64,000 bases of DNA, taken from NCBI RefSeq assembly GCF_036323735.1, contig NC_086038.1, positions 19,419,001 to 19,483,000 of the forward strand, written 5' to 3'. This document shows, piece after piece, positions 11,190 to 21,505 of this stretch. The DNA comes from Rattus norvegicus. Lineage: Eukaryota > Chordata > Mammalia > Rodentia > Muridae. The notes under the pieces are model-generated. The model made no database searches. It was not told where the DNA came from and saw only the letters and a program-made list of their open reading frames with translations. The position numbers and the translations under genes were made by a program. Every line of letters starts with the position of its first letter. Position 1 is the stretch's first letter.

Positions 11190-11294
11190 GGGGCTGGGGA
11201 TTTAGCTCAGCGGTAGAGCGCTTGCCTAGGAAGCGCAAGGCCCTGGGTTCGGTCCCCAGCTCCGAAAAAAAGAACCAAAAAAAAAAAAAAAAAA
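11190..11294 (+). repeat. ID SINE, plus strand, nested
   Basis: Consensus-like ID core with both Pol III boxes, the tccgaaaaaaagaacc tail segment and poly-A. A perfect 14-bp TSD, aaaaaccacttccc, lies at 11176-11189 and 11295-11308. It sits inside the MaLR-like internal region, so it is younger. Confidence 0.97.
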
Positions 11295-11514
11295 AAAAAC
11301 CACTTCCCATAAGATTTCACCTCAGTGATGCTGATCTCTCTTTTTGCTCCAGTTAACCAGCATCACTTATCCCAGTAGTCTCCTTCTCCTCTTGACCATA
11401 AAGCCAGAGCCACACGGCTGAAGCTGCTGAGTTCTGCTGCTTGCAGGAGCTGGAACATGGCCTCCTTGTTCTATTACGTTATCTCTAGCTTCCTCTTTTC
11501 TAACTCCTTCACTG

Positions 11515-11725
11515 CCTAAGCTTGGCTGTCCTGAATCTTGCTCTGTATACTGACATTTAATTTAGAGATCTCTATGCCCATCTCCTGGATTTAAGGTGTG
11601 AACCTTAAATGTTGGATTTAAATTCTTCTTTACCTAGAACTTGCTCTGTTCTAGGCTGGCCTTGATCTCTTGCTATCTGCTTGTCTTTGTCTCCTGGGAT
11701 TAAAGCTTTGTGCTAAATTGCCTGG
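11515..11725 (-). repeat. B1-like segments in MaLR-like internal region
   Basis: Phrases such as 'cttggctgtcctgaatcttg', 'ctaggctggccttgatctc' and 'tcctgggattaaagc' are reversed B1 words, arranged in two imperfect copies. They may be part of the internal sequence of this LTR family rather than separate insertions. Confidence 0.45.
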
Positions 11726-11961
11726 AGCTTAGCTGAGTGGATCTTGCCCCCAGTTCATTACTCCCTTAATTCAATTTAATATCCTTGAACACAGGATTCA
11801 GCCCCATTTCACTTCCAGGTGTCCCTTTAATACTCGAACCATATATTTTGTTTTTTTTTTTCCTTTTCCATCTTCCCTTTTTTCATTAAAATGCTCTTCA
11901 TAGGTGTGAATTTTAGTAACCACACAACGGAATTTACACCAGGCTGTTTTGAGACTTCCCT

Positions 11962-12815
11962 TTTCTTTTCTTTTTCTTTTTTAAAAATGTTTTATTATAT
12001 ATTTCTTTACTTACATTTCAAAGGTTATTCCCCTTCCTGGTTTTCTGTCCATAAGCCCCCATTCCCTCCCTTTCCCCTCCCCATATGGGTATTTCCCCTA
12101 TACATCCCCCTTATTGCCTCCCCCCATATTCCCCTGCACTGGGGGCCCAACCTTGGCAGGACCAAGGGCTTTCCCTTCCACTGGTGCTCCCACAAGGCTA
12201 TTCTCTGCTACATATGCAGTTGGAGCCCTGGGTCAGTCCATGTATAGTCTTCTGGGGGAATCACCATCCCTGACTTCAAGCAGTACTACAGAGCAATAGT
12301 GATAATGTATTGTATTGTACTGTACTGTACTGTATATGTAATGTAATGTACTGTATGGTATTGGTACAGAGACAGGCAGGTAGATCAGTGGAACAGAATT
12401 GAAGACCCAGAAATGAACCCACACACCTATAGTCACTTGATCTTTGACAAAGGAGCTAAAACCATCCAGTGGAAGAAAGATGGCATTTTCAACAAATGGT
12501 GCTGGTTCAACTGGAGGTCAACATGTAGAAGAATGCAGATTGATCCATGCTTATCACCCTGTACAAAGCGTAAGTCCAAGTGGATCAAGGACCTCCACAT
12601 CAAACCAAATACACTCAAACTAATAGAAGAAAAGGTGGGGAAGAGTCTCAAACACATGGGCACTGGAGAAAATTTCCTGAACAAAACACCAATGGCTTAT
12701 GCTCTAAGATCAAGAATCGACAAATGGGACCTCATAAAACTGCGAAGCTTTTGTAAAGCAAAAGACACTGTTATTAGGACAAAACGGCGACTAACAGATT
12801 GGGAAAAGATCTATT
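11962..12815 (-). mobile_element. L1 fragment with 5' inversion (twin priming)
   Basis: From the left there is a T-rich head (reversed A tail, about 11962-11983), then reversed L1 3' UTR (to about 12254; 'ggcaggaccaagggctttcc', 'gctacatatgcagttggag'). The orientation then flips to sense L1 ORF2 (12255-12815; encoded stretches include HTYSHLIFDKGAKTIQWKKD and RIDKWDLIKL). A ggg microhomology lies at the flip. This is the geometry expected from twin priming during L1 integration, with the ORF2 end and part of the 3' UTR missing between the halves. A (GTACT)-like expansion sits at about 12305-12352. No TSD is identified. Confidence 0.85.
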
Positions 12816-12823
12816 CCTACTAA
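12413..12823 (+). pseudogene. L1 ORF2 C-terminal-region fragment (open 136-codon frame)
   Basis: An open frame that by chance still reads as the L1 ORF2 region downstream of reverse transcriptase (KWDLIKL-type and WEKI motifs). The reverse transcriptase and endonuclease domains are absent and it lies in the inverted half of a truncated L1. It is an inactive remnant, not a host gene. Confidence 0.9.
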
Positions 12824-12929
12824 GATAGCCCATTAAGCCCCATTGAAAGCATTCCACAGCTTTCCAAATCCAAATTCCCAAAATGCACATTATTCCAAAC
12901 AAAATCATAGTCAGGTCTAGCACAGCAAT

Positions 12930-12968
12930 ACCCCAGTCTCTGGTACCAAGCACATGCAAACCATCACA
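12930..12968 (-). other. Decayed primer-binding site fused to a 5' LTR stub
   Basis: Reversed, this reads tgtgatggtttgcatgtgct followed by tggtaccagagactgggg. The first part is the type-1 LTR start. The second is the complement of the tRNA-Leu(UAA) 3' end, with a small change in the middle. The remaining 300 bp of the LTR is missing, and the joint falls on a shared ttgg. Confidence 0.75.
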
Positions 12969-13112
12969 TCTGTATTAGTTAATATTGATTTGAGGGCTTT
13001 GTGTACATGCCCCTGCCCACAGTGGGTGGCGAGAACTGTGCTCGCTGTATTGGAAATGACTTCTCGTTTCTGTTTAGTATTTCTTTTAGATTTAATTCAT
13101 TTTTACATTATG

Positions 13113-13114
<2 letters not shown>

Positions 13115-13166
<52 letters not shown>
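13115..13166. repeat. (GT)n microsatellite
   Basis: About 26 perfect GT units abutting an old reversed B3 SINE, possibly grown from its tail region. Confidence 0.98.
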
Positions 13167-13168
<2 letters not shown>

Positions 13169-13535
13169 GGGCCTATGGAAGCCAGAGGTTTCAGATCCAG
13201 ATCCTCTGGAATTTTAAGTTGAGAACCACCCAACAGGGATGCTGGGAACTGAACTGGGGTCTTCTGCAAGAGCAGCAGTATATGCTCTTTTTTTTAATGT
13301 ATTATTTTATTTATTTTTAAGATTTATTTTATGTATGTGAGTGCACTGTAGCTGTCTTCAGACACCCCAGAAGAGGGCATCGGATCCCGTTACAGATGGC
13401 TGTGAGCCACCATGTGGTTCCTGGGATTTGAACTCAGGACCTCTGGAAGAGCAGTCAGTGCTCCTAACCACTGAGCCATCTCTCCAGCCCCCAGTATATG
13501 CTTTTAACAACCCAACCCTCTCCACCCTCCGCTCC
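13167..13535 (-). repeat. B3 SINE split by a B2 insertion
   Basis: Left part 13167-13289 ('ctatggaagccagaggtttc', 'gatgctgggaactgaactgg', 'cttctgcaagagcagcag') and right part from 13506 form one reversed B3. The middle is interrupted by the B2 at 13290-13491, and cagtatatgct is repeated at both joints. Confidence 0.85.
13290..13491 (-). repeat. B2 SINE, minus strand, nested in B3
   Basis: A T/A-rich head is followed by the complete reversed B2 body ('gagccaccatgtggttcctg', 'ctgagccatctctccagccc'). The TSD cagtatatgct(ctttt) is at 13275-13290 and 13492-13505 with one base difference. The stretch ccagaagagggcatcgg (13367-13383) matches the CTCF-like motif that B2 elements are known to carry. 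Confidence 0.95.
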
Positions 13536-13872
13536 TAGTTCTGAGCACACATGGCTTACGTGATGTGAATGGTGGGCAGCTATTCATATTCAGAACAAAC
13601 AGATCCTACCTTCTACATGTGTAAACTCACTCTTCTGTCTAGTTGTCCTGAGTCTATTTAAGAGAGAGGCATGGCTATTACTGTATATTTTCTCTATTTA
13701 GCATTGGGTGTCTGTCGACAATTTCATTTCAGATATGTTCAGAACAGTAATTTACTATTTTATCATTTTCAGTAACTGCAGTAAACTCAAGGATACGTAT
13801 TTACCTATGGAACCAATTTTTTTTTTTGCTGTTGTTAAAAATAATTCACTAGGCAAAGTCAGAGTCATTTCT

Positions 13873-14053
13873 AAAGATTTTTTTTATTTATTATTATGTA
13901 TAAGTACACTGTCACTGTCTTCAGACACACCAGAAGAAGGTATCAGATCTCATTACAGATGGTTGTGAACCACCATGTGGTCGCTGGGATTTGAACTCAG
14001 GACCTCTGGAAGAGCAGTCGGTGCTCTTAACCACTGAGCCATCTCTCCAGCCC
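13873..14053 (-). repeat. B2 SINE, minus strand
   Basis: Complete reversed B2 with T-rich head. A perfect 10-bp TSD, agtcatttct, lies at 13863-13872 and 14054-14063. Its CTCF-like segment reads ccagaagaaggtatcag and is weakened by two changes. Confidence 0.95.
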
Positions 14054-14484
14054 AGTCATTTCTGACCTAGTAGAATTATTTCTGTCCTTCCAGTATGAAT
14101 GAAAGAATGTCACCATATAATGGAAACGCCAAATAGTCCTCAACAATGCCGAGCCGAGGAAGGAGCTGGCAAAGCATTTTTTTCCTGCTTGCTTCATATT
14201 TGTGTGCGTCTCACAATGCAAATGGGGCTCCTACGACTCGAGATTAATGTCATGGCTTACTGAGTTCGTTCCCTGGCATCCAAACTACAGTTGAACTAGA
14301 TGACACAAAATCACAAACTGAATACTCAACAATGCTTGGAAAATGTTGGTGAATAGTCAAAGTCATTATCAGAAAGCAAAGGTCCCAGAATATATGCATG
14401 ATCCACTATTTTTATTTTGGTAACCCTTCAAAGCATTGTTACGACGATTCAATAGTTTTAATACATGGAATGGCCAGGGTGAGC

Positions 14485-14487
<3 letters not shown>

Positions 14488-14536
<49 letters not shown>

Positions 14537-15105
14537 AGTGTATATATGTATATGTGTGTGTGTGTGCAAATATGTGTGAGTGTGTGCAAGTATGTGTATG
14601 TGAGTGTGTGCATGTGTGTGTGTGAATATGTGTGTGTGCATATGTGTGTGAGTGTGTGCATGTGTGTGTGAATGTGTGTGTGCATGTGTATGTGACTGTG
14701 TGTATGTGTGTGTGACTGTGTGTATATGTGTTAGTATGTGTGCAAGTAGGTGCATGTGTGTATGAGTATGTATATATGTCAATGTGTGAGTGTGTGTGCA
14801 AGTCCGTGCATGTGAGTGTATATGTATGAGTGTGTACAAGTATGTGCAAGTGCATATGTGTGCAAGTGTGTGTGCCTATGTGTGTGAGTGTGTGTGAGTC
14901 TGTTTGAGTGTATAAATGTGCATCTGTGTGAGTATGTGCAAGTATATGTATGTGAGTGTGTACATGTGTTTGAGTGTGTGAATGTGTGTGTGACTGCGTA
15001 TGTGTATGTGACTGTGTGTATGTGTGTGTGTATGTGTGTAAGTATGTGCATATGAGTATGTGTGAGTGTGGATGCAAGTGTGTGCATGTGTGTGTGTGTA
15101 TGTCT
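14488..15105. repeat. Long TG-rich tract, perfect then degenerate
   Basis: About 23 perfect GT units (14488-14533) run into about 570 bp of interrupted TG, TGTA, TGAG and TGCA words. The long His/Thr-rich reading frames on the minus strand and Val/Cys-rich ones on the plus strand are artefacts of the dinucleotide composition. Confidence 0.97.
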
Positions 15106-15109
15106 GCCT

Positions 15110-16025
15110 GCTCGATGACAACCTGCTCAGAAGGTAGCCTCATTTGGAAGTAGGAGTGGTGCTGATGTTAGCAAAGATCAGGTTTAAATAGAAACAATTA
15201 GAGTGTAGAGAACAAGCATCCTTGTAGGATGGTTGTTTGTTTGATTGTTTTTAACGTAGCTCATGGATTCTTTAACCGTGCCTACAGGAGTAAATATTTC
15301 TAAACTAGTGACGAAGGCGGGAGTGGGGGACAGATTGTGGATCATTACACCGTACGACTGATAATTTTTTTCAGTGGCTTCCCATGGATGTTAGAGTGGC
15401 TTTCTTTAATGTAAATGTAAGGGAAGGAAATCATCGCTGAGCAAACAAGTGGAATCCTCCTCCGTGGAGATGTTTTCATCTGTCAAACACGCTCATAGCT
15501 TAGAGCAGATTAGATGTTAGAATTTCATGAGAATGAGCCACCAGGAGCGGAATGCTCCCAAAGTCTCAGAGCTTCCAGATCACCATGAGGTCATTTAGTT
15601 CATCTTCCGGTCTCTCTCCAGAATAATGCCCAAGAGAGAAAAACATCCCTCCCCCTCACTTCTGTATGGAGGCTTCTTCAAGGTAGCCTTTTGCTTTTGT
15701 TTTGAATGAGTGCTTTATTCCTGCAGGGATATTAGAAATGTTGTTTGGCGATTAAATTATTAATTAGGCCCCATCAGGGCCCAATCCTGGGCCTTTGTGT
15801 ATCTGAAGAAAGCAGTCTGCTGCTGAGCTGGAAGCCCACGCCTCACCATTTTGGGCTTTATGCTCCAGTGAAAGAGAGTCAAAAATCTGGTGCCAGAGAC
15901 CTGGACAACACAGAGAAGTTCCATGATGAGAAACCCGGAGCCCAGGAGGACCTGGCAAGCTCAGGGTTTAAGCCAAGCACAATAAGGATGAGAAGCAGGA
16001 TAAGTTAGTGTTGTGTGACTTGTAG
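15110..16025. other. Unique sequence, no feature seen
   Basis: No identifiable interspersed repeat. An 88-codon open frame at 15745-16008 has no recognised similarity, and no splice-site pair was identified to make it an exon. Confidence 0.4.
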
Positions 16026-16226
16026 AGAAACAGCCATGGGACATTTGGGGACCGGGAGGTGGAAGTTAGTAAGCATGTGTTCAAAGCAAGGAGGGCCCCT
16101 GTGGTAAGGATGTATCGGGTAAAGCTTTAACCTCTGAGTATATTTTCTTTAACTTTTGGACTAGTTTAGGTAAAACAATTTACCAGAAGGTTCAAGGATG
16201 ATCTTATTAAATCAAACAAGTGGCCA
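16026..16226 (+). repeat. Inverted duplication, arm A (probable source)
   Basis: The reverse complement of this segment matches 16816-16980. There are exact blocks of about 36 bp (around tttgatttaataagatcatc) and about 30 bp (around gaggttaaagctttaccc). Against arm B it has about 24 extra bases near 16136-16160. Confidence 0.9.
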
Positions 16227-16639
16227 AACACAGTCCATTTAATACCTGTTCTTGAAATGGAGATGCCGTGTCCAGAATGCTCTTCAGTCATGACACGAAA
16301 TCCAACACCCCCAGTGTCTTGTGTGCACAACCAGAACCCACAATGCTTCACCGAGGTGCTCCTGGAGCCTCCCATCCGGGTGCCCTCAGTTCCCTGTCAT
16401 CAGTTCCAATTAGGCAGGCCTAAATCCTCTGCCGAATTAGTTACTGGCAATGCACATAAACCCAGAAGCCAGTAGAACGATCATTCAATTAACAAAGGTA
16501 ACAACAGAACTTGGGCTCATAATTAATTATACACGTAAGGAGCTGAGAGTCGATACAGAAGATAAGGACAAACTGGTAAAATAACCATGGTTCCTCCTTC
16601 ATTTCCAAAATAAGGACTATTCAGTGGTTTATATGGTTG

Positions 16640-16701
16640 CCTATCTATCTATCAATCTATGTTTGTATGTATGTATGTATGTATCTATCTGTGTATGTAT
16701 G

Positions 16702-16762
<61 letters not shown>
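16640..16762. repeat. TATC/TATG tetranucleotide microsatellite
   Basis: Interrupted TATC and TATG words are followed by about 14 uninterrupted CTAT units (about 16706-16762). Long and pure enough to be a variable marker. Confidence 0.97.
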
Positions 16763-16778
16763 CTTACTTATTTATTAT

Positions 16779-17118
16779 ATAAGGTCTCATGTAGGCCAGG
16801 CTGAGACCTTGAATGTCTGGCCACTTTTGTTTGATTTAATAAGATCATCCTTGAACCTTCTGCTAAACTGTTTTGCCTCAACTCCTCAGAGGTTAAAGCT
16901 TTACCCGATACATCTTCATCCCAGGGGCCCTCCACACTTTGAAGACATGCTTACTAGCTTACAGTTCACGGTCCCCAGATGTCCTCTTGTTTCTGCATCC
17001 CAAGTGTTAGGATTAAAGGCAAGAGCCAAAATCATCCAGTTTATATGGTGCTGACCATCAAACCCAAGTCTTCACACATGATATGCAAACATTCAACTAA
17101 CTGAACAATGTAATCAGT
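16779..17118 (-). repeat. B4 SINE interrupted by arm B
   Basis: 16779-16815 is the reversed start of the B1-like half ('ggtctcatgtaggccaggct'). After the foreign segment 16816-16980 it resumes with 'tgcatcccaagtgttaggat' and the reversed ID-like half ('catcaaacccaagtcttc', 'caactaactgaacaatg'). Continuity of the SINE across the gap shows that arm B was inserted after the SINE. Confidence 0.75.
16816..16980 (-). repeat. Inverted duplication, arm B (inserted copy)
   Basis: Inverted match to 16026-16226 about 590 bp away, well conserved apart from a 24-base and a 2-base gap. It lies inside a B4 SINE, with 'atgtc' present at the right joint in both source and target. No A tail or clear TSD is seen, so it does not look retroposed. 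Confidence 0.85.
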
Positions 17119-17123
17119 TCCTA

Positions 17124-17156
17124 GATATGGATATGGATATGGATATGGATATAGAT
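17124..17156. repeat. (GGATAT)n short tandem repeat
   Basis: About five hexamer units, the last diverging to agatag. Confidence 0.95.
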
Positions 17157-17230
17157 AGAGTTTCTCTATATGTCTAAAGAAAATATAGGGTCATTCATAG
17201 AACACTAATTCTTCTGGGCGTGAGAGTTGA

Positions 17231-17270
17231 ATTATTATTATCATTATTATTATTATTATTATTACTATTA
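17231..17270. repeat. (ATT)n microsatellite
   Basis: About 13 ATT units with two interruptions. Confidence 0.95.
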
Positions 17271-17925
17271 GCAGTCCCTAGGAGAGAGATTTACTCTCTA
17301 TTAGACAAAGTATTCCTTCCCAATTTAGTTCTTCTGGGTACGGACTGTGTTGCTTAGAGTAGATTCTAAGTAAAGATTAAGTTTAGTTGACAAGGCCTGA
17401 GGAGTTAAACTTGCCTTGTCAGTGGTTGGGTGACCCTGTTTCTGGAAGGACAGTACTGGACTGGTTGGGAATTATTTACAAACGTCCTTCTCTTTTCTGT
17501 TGGGTGGAAGGTGTGGTGATAACTTGGATGGGGACGATTAAATTTTACAAGCAAAAAATAATGAGACGCGTCTCTCTGGTCTCCTGCTCCAGAAACAGGA
17601 CTTCCTTCTCCGTCTGACGGGGTCTAAGAGGTGTGTCATCTGAAAATGATCTTGCTGGTAACGACACATTTATCTCCACAGTGTAAGGCCAGCACGTTGC
17701 TTGCAGTGAAGCTGTACCAAGCTAATGAGTTACATTGACTGTGGCTGTGTTTTCCCACTCAGCAAGGGTTGTAATCAAGTGAGAAGGAGAACTATAATCA
17801 GTGTGTTGGTTACCAGTGAGTCTGAGTTCAGAGCCCTAGGATAAGACGGAAAGTGGAAACTGGTTTCAACCCCTGGACAAGGGACTGAGGTGCATATTTT
17901 ACGTATCAAAGCCTACCAGGCCTCC
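17271..17925. other. Unique sequence, no feature seen
   Basis: No interspersed repeat or exon recognised. Confidence 0.4.
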
Positions 17926-18300
17926 AGGTTCTCCCAGCATCCCTCAGTCCCTGTCTGGCATGTCCCGCCCCCAACCTTGAACTTTCCAGCCCTGGGGCTG
18001 GGCTGCCCTTCCCGCAGAGGCTCCTCTCTTATAACAGACATTTTGCTCTCTCCCTCTCTCTCCTCCCCGCTCCCCTTCTCTTCCCCTCCCTTCATATCTT
18101 CCTCCCTTCTTCCCTCCGTTCTCTTGTCATTATGTCTCTCTCTGCATGAACCCCTTTCTTTCTTTTTCTTACCCTTCCCCCTCTCTCCCCATGACGACAC
18201 CCCTGGCCTCAATCCTTGGACCAATGAACTCCCCAGAGAGCAGCTTCCCAATAAACCTGCCTTTAATATAATCTAATCTGTCTTGAACTGGCTCATTTCA
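17926..18300 (+). mobile_element. Candidate ERV-like LTR with polypyrimidine tract
   Basis: The order of signals resembles a gammaretrovirus-type rodent LTR: GC-rich start, a TATA-like 'cttataac' (about 18029), a CT-rich leader (18045-18190), then 'cccaataaacctgcc' with a polyadenylation signal (about 18250). The termini and TSD are not resolved. The polypyrimidine tract alone could be simple sequence. Confidence 0.4.
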
Positions 18301-18360
18301 CTGACGGAGAAATAACCTATCAGAGAGAGCCAGTGTTTAGAGGCATGAGAGGTTAAAAGA

Positions 18361-18427
18361 TTTCTCTTTCTCCCTCCCTCCTCTCTCTCCCCTCCCTCCT
18401 TCCATTTCTCTGCCCGCCCTTCCCCAC
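18361..18427. repeat. CT-rich simple sequence
   Basis: Near-uninterrupted pyrimidine strand (ctccctccctcctctctc and similar), with potential for triplex (H-DNA). Confidence 0.9.
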
Positions 18428-18429
18428 AG

Positions 18430-20660
18430 GGAAGGATTAGTAAAACTCCTGTATTAGGTTGGAGTTTTATTCTTTTAACAGCCATAAAGATACAATAGAT
18501 TTCCTAAAATATTCTTATTTTTCAAATCAGCATAGAACATATTAGGTATAATTACAACATGTTTGAACCGATTGTGTTCTGTGCTTCTTCGTCTCTAGAA
18601 GCTCTAATACTCCTGACTCCTCCCCTTTCCCTGCCCCTCCCACACACCCGAGCAGCCCTCCCTGGCCTGGACTCTCTAACTCTTTCACATCCCACGGTGT
18701 CTTTTTTGCCTATTCTCCATCCTTCCTCATCACCGGACATTGCCCTCTCTTGGTCTTCTCTCTACATTAGGATACAATCCTTACCTATCCCTTTTGAATC
18801 TCTGCCTTCTGCTAAGGAATAAAGCAACTTCGGATGTGTAGGAACAGTCTCGAGAATTTTTAAGTTACACCTTGATAAACACGGACATGTTAAACTCAAA
18901 GGGAAATTCCAGGATTGGTTGTGCCTGATACCTGTCCACTCGATACCTGGCCACCAAATGAGGGTCAGTACATTCTCCGTGTGCGCATCCCATAAATCAT
19001 GGTAACTCGATTGGATCTTAGCTCGCCCTCAAAGAGAGTACGGGTTTTTCACTTGGGACTGCCATTAGTTTTCACCACTTCTGCATAAGAATATTCGGTG
19101 AGTTGAGTGGGTTTCAGAAAGACACGAGTCACAGTATTCTCTCATTGGCGGTTCTCAGAATTTACATAGACACTTAAAATCCCGTGTGCATATTTCACAG
19201 GATCTAGAGACAAAGGTAGCTAGGAAACAAAGAGGCCCGATAAGATAAGGAAAAAGACGAGAGCCAACGTGATCCAAATATAGCACATACTTTTATGGAA
19301 ACTTAAAAATAGATAAATTAGAAGAAAGTTTTTGAAATATTTCCTTTTGACAAAGCCTAGCTGAATTATATCCAGAGAAGGCACTTAACCAGAAAAGGCC
19401 ATAATTGACAGGTTCTTGTACTACAAAACGGAGAACCTGGGGACCAGGCACAGCGCCTGAGAAAGAGGGACAACGTCCACTTGTGTCTCATGTTAGACAG
19501 GATGATGGAAAAGAAACACACAGAAAAAAAATCTCCTCTGGTTCTCCACCCTCTCTGCTCACTGTGTACTAGAAAGCAGGTATAAACTCACAACGCTTGT
19601 AAGGCTAGGTAAGGACACGGACTTCCCAAGGGGAAAATAACATGTCCAATTTGGAAGCTGTAATACATGTCAAATCAACTTACAGGAGGATAGCAAGAAC
19701 TGTCAACAATTCTCGGCTTGTGGTTCACAAGGAATGCTGGGAGATCGTGGGTAGTATCCGGACAGCCAGGAGTGTCTCATCAGCCATCTAAACCAGATGA
19801 AAGGCCTTTCGAAAACATGGGATTTCTATACTTTTATATTTGGAACATTTATTTTTATTGCACGCACCATCTTTTTCTGCTTTTATGACAGCGAGTAAGA
19901 TGGCTGGAGTATCTATATTTTCTCTTTCCATACATATAGTTGTATGTGTGTAGTCATTATTATACAAAAATAATTCAGGGAACCGGGTTGGCTAATTCTG
20001 AGTTAGGTAGCTGGGCTCTGGGCCTCTCTTGTTGCTATATTTAATCCTTAAGCAAAAGCCCACAGAGAAGCTTTCAGTGACATTTCTTTCTATTAATGTC
20101 TCTTGTTTAAAAATTCATTAAAACTTTTGTCTACGCTGTGATTGAAAGTCTCCATAGCAAAGCTTAAACATGTGGTAACAGGCCATCCCGTTGGCGCACG
20201 CGAGACGGTGGATTTCATATTTCCATATGTACAGAGACGTTTTCAAAAAGGAAAACTATTTTCATTAAAATTGCCTCAGAACACTTCCTGGATTTGAAGT
20301 ACTTAATGATTCCAAAAGTACATTTTTAAACTCGAGAGAGAATTCCTGTGTCTTGGAAGAGTTGAAGCATTCTGCCCACACAATGTGTTTCCCATCAGCT
20401 TCCTTTGACAAGTCGCAGCCTGTCAATATTTAGACATTTTGAGAATTTTTTTTTTTTTTGCAGGTGACATCAGGACAGGGAGTCTTTGCAATGATTTAAA
20501 AAAAAAAAGTCTTAGTTTTATTGTCTCAAAGAGTCCCGAGGTCTAGAGATTAAGGAGAATTACACCATCACTTAAAGACAGCATACTTCTAGTTGACTCA
20601 ATAAAATTAATTTTCTGCTGTTTCTCCATTCTAAATTGTTGGACTGAAGTTGGAGCAGGA
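18430..20660. other. Mostly unique sequence
   Basis: No interspersed repeat I can name and no exon. C-rich near 18600-18730 and AT-rich elsewhere. It belongs to the longest low-repeat stretch in the window. Confidence 0.45.
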
Positions 20661-20808
20661 TGGAAAAGTCATGACAGAGGTATCCAGGTAGGGGCAACAT
20701 GGTAGGGGCCATCATGGTAGTGACATCATTTCCAGAGCATCATGATAGAGAGGGAATCGTGATAGGAACATCATGGTGGAAACGTCTGGATAGGGGGCAT
20801 CAAAAGCA

Positions 20809-20945
<137 letters not shown>

Positions 20946-21146
20946 TACCCGCAGCTGAATCAGAGCTGAGGGAGGAAGCATTTTGGGAATCTAAGAGTCT
21001 AGGCACCTTCTACACTGGGAAAGATTTTAACTCACAGCCCTGGATGATGCTGAGGATGAAACAAAAGAACTTGTAGGTCTTTTAAAGAGGACGCCAGCAC
21101 GTCCTCGAATGCCATTTTACCCGGGCTTCTCTACACGAGCAGGCTG

Positions 21147-21154
21147 TGACGTCA
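21147..21154. promoter_or_regulatory. Palindromic CRE-like motif (TGACGTCA)
   Basis: An exact 8-bp CREB/ATF palindrome in 'gctgtgacgtcattaacc'. A motif this short can arise by chance, although intact CpG in a CpG-poor region is mildly notable. Confidence 0.25.
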
Positions 21155-21214
21155 TTAACCGTCAGCGCAAAAGAATCTAGACTCTAGAATCCAGTGATCA
21201 TTCTAGAATCATCC

Positions 21215-21505
21215 TCTGGGATGCCTGTGGGTGATCCCTGTGTTATTATGGGAAGACCCCCGTCAGGGATGGCACCATTCCTTGCCTAGCACAGAGAGCG
21301 TGAACTGAGAAGGCAGGAGCAGCACGCATTCATCATCCCACTCTCCTTCCTGATGGTGGATGAAGTGTGACTGGCCGCTTCACGCACCAGGCAGACCTGA
21401 CTGCCCAGCGTGGTGGGATTTTGAACTGTGAGCCCAAACAAGCCCTTCCTCCTTAAGATGCTTTTGTCTGGAGGATTTCAGCACGAGGATAGGGAAAGAA
21501 ACAGC
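21215..21505 (+). mobile_element. Old LTR-like rodent repeat fragment
   Basis: The phrases 'gggaagacccccgtcaggga', 'tgaactgagaaggcaggagc' and 'gtgagcccaaacaagccctt' resemble a common diverged repeat whose 3' half reads 'gtgagccaaaataaacccttc'. Termini are unclear and the family name uncertain. Confidence 0.5.

Larger units (their letters stand above)
9989..12973 (-). mobile_element. MaLR-like LTR retroelement with 5-bp TSD, nested insertions
   Basis: The element itself spans 9994-12968. The TSD tctgt is perfect at 9989-9993 and 12969-12973, which ties both ends to one insertion. 9994-10313 is the 3' LTR reversed (tgtcttagttaag ... gaccattaca). 10314-12930 is non-coding internal sequence. Near 12931-12948 the reverse complement carries a tRNA-Leu(UAA)-type primer-binding site, the primer class of ERVL/MaLR elements. 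The 5' LTR is reduced to about 21 bp. Later insertions inside it are an ID element (11190-11294) and a 5'-inverted L1 (11962-12815). There is no coding capacity. Confidence 0.85.

Noticed and set aside
14369..15143. Long His/Thr-rich open frames on the minus strand
   Set aside because: Translation of TG/CA dinucleotide repeats in any frame gives this. No domains or coding context.
15745..16008. Possible exon encoding 87 residues
   Set aside because: No recognised family, and no splice or promoter support could be made out by eye.
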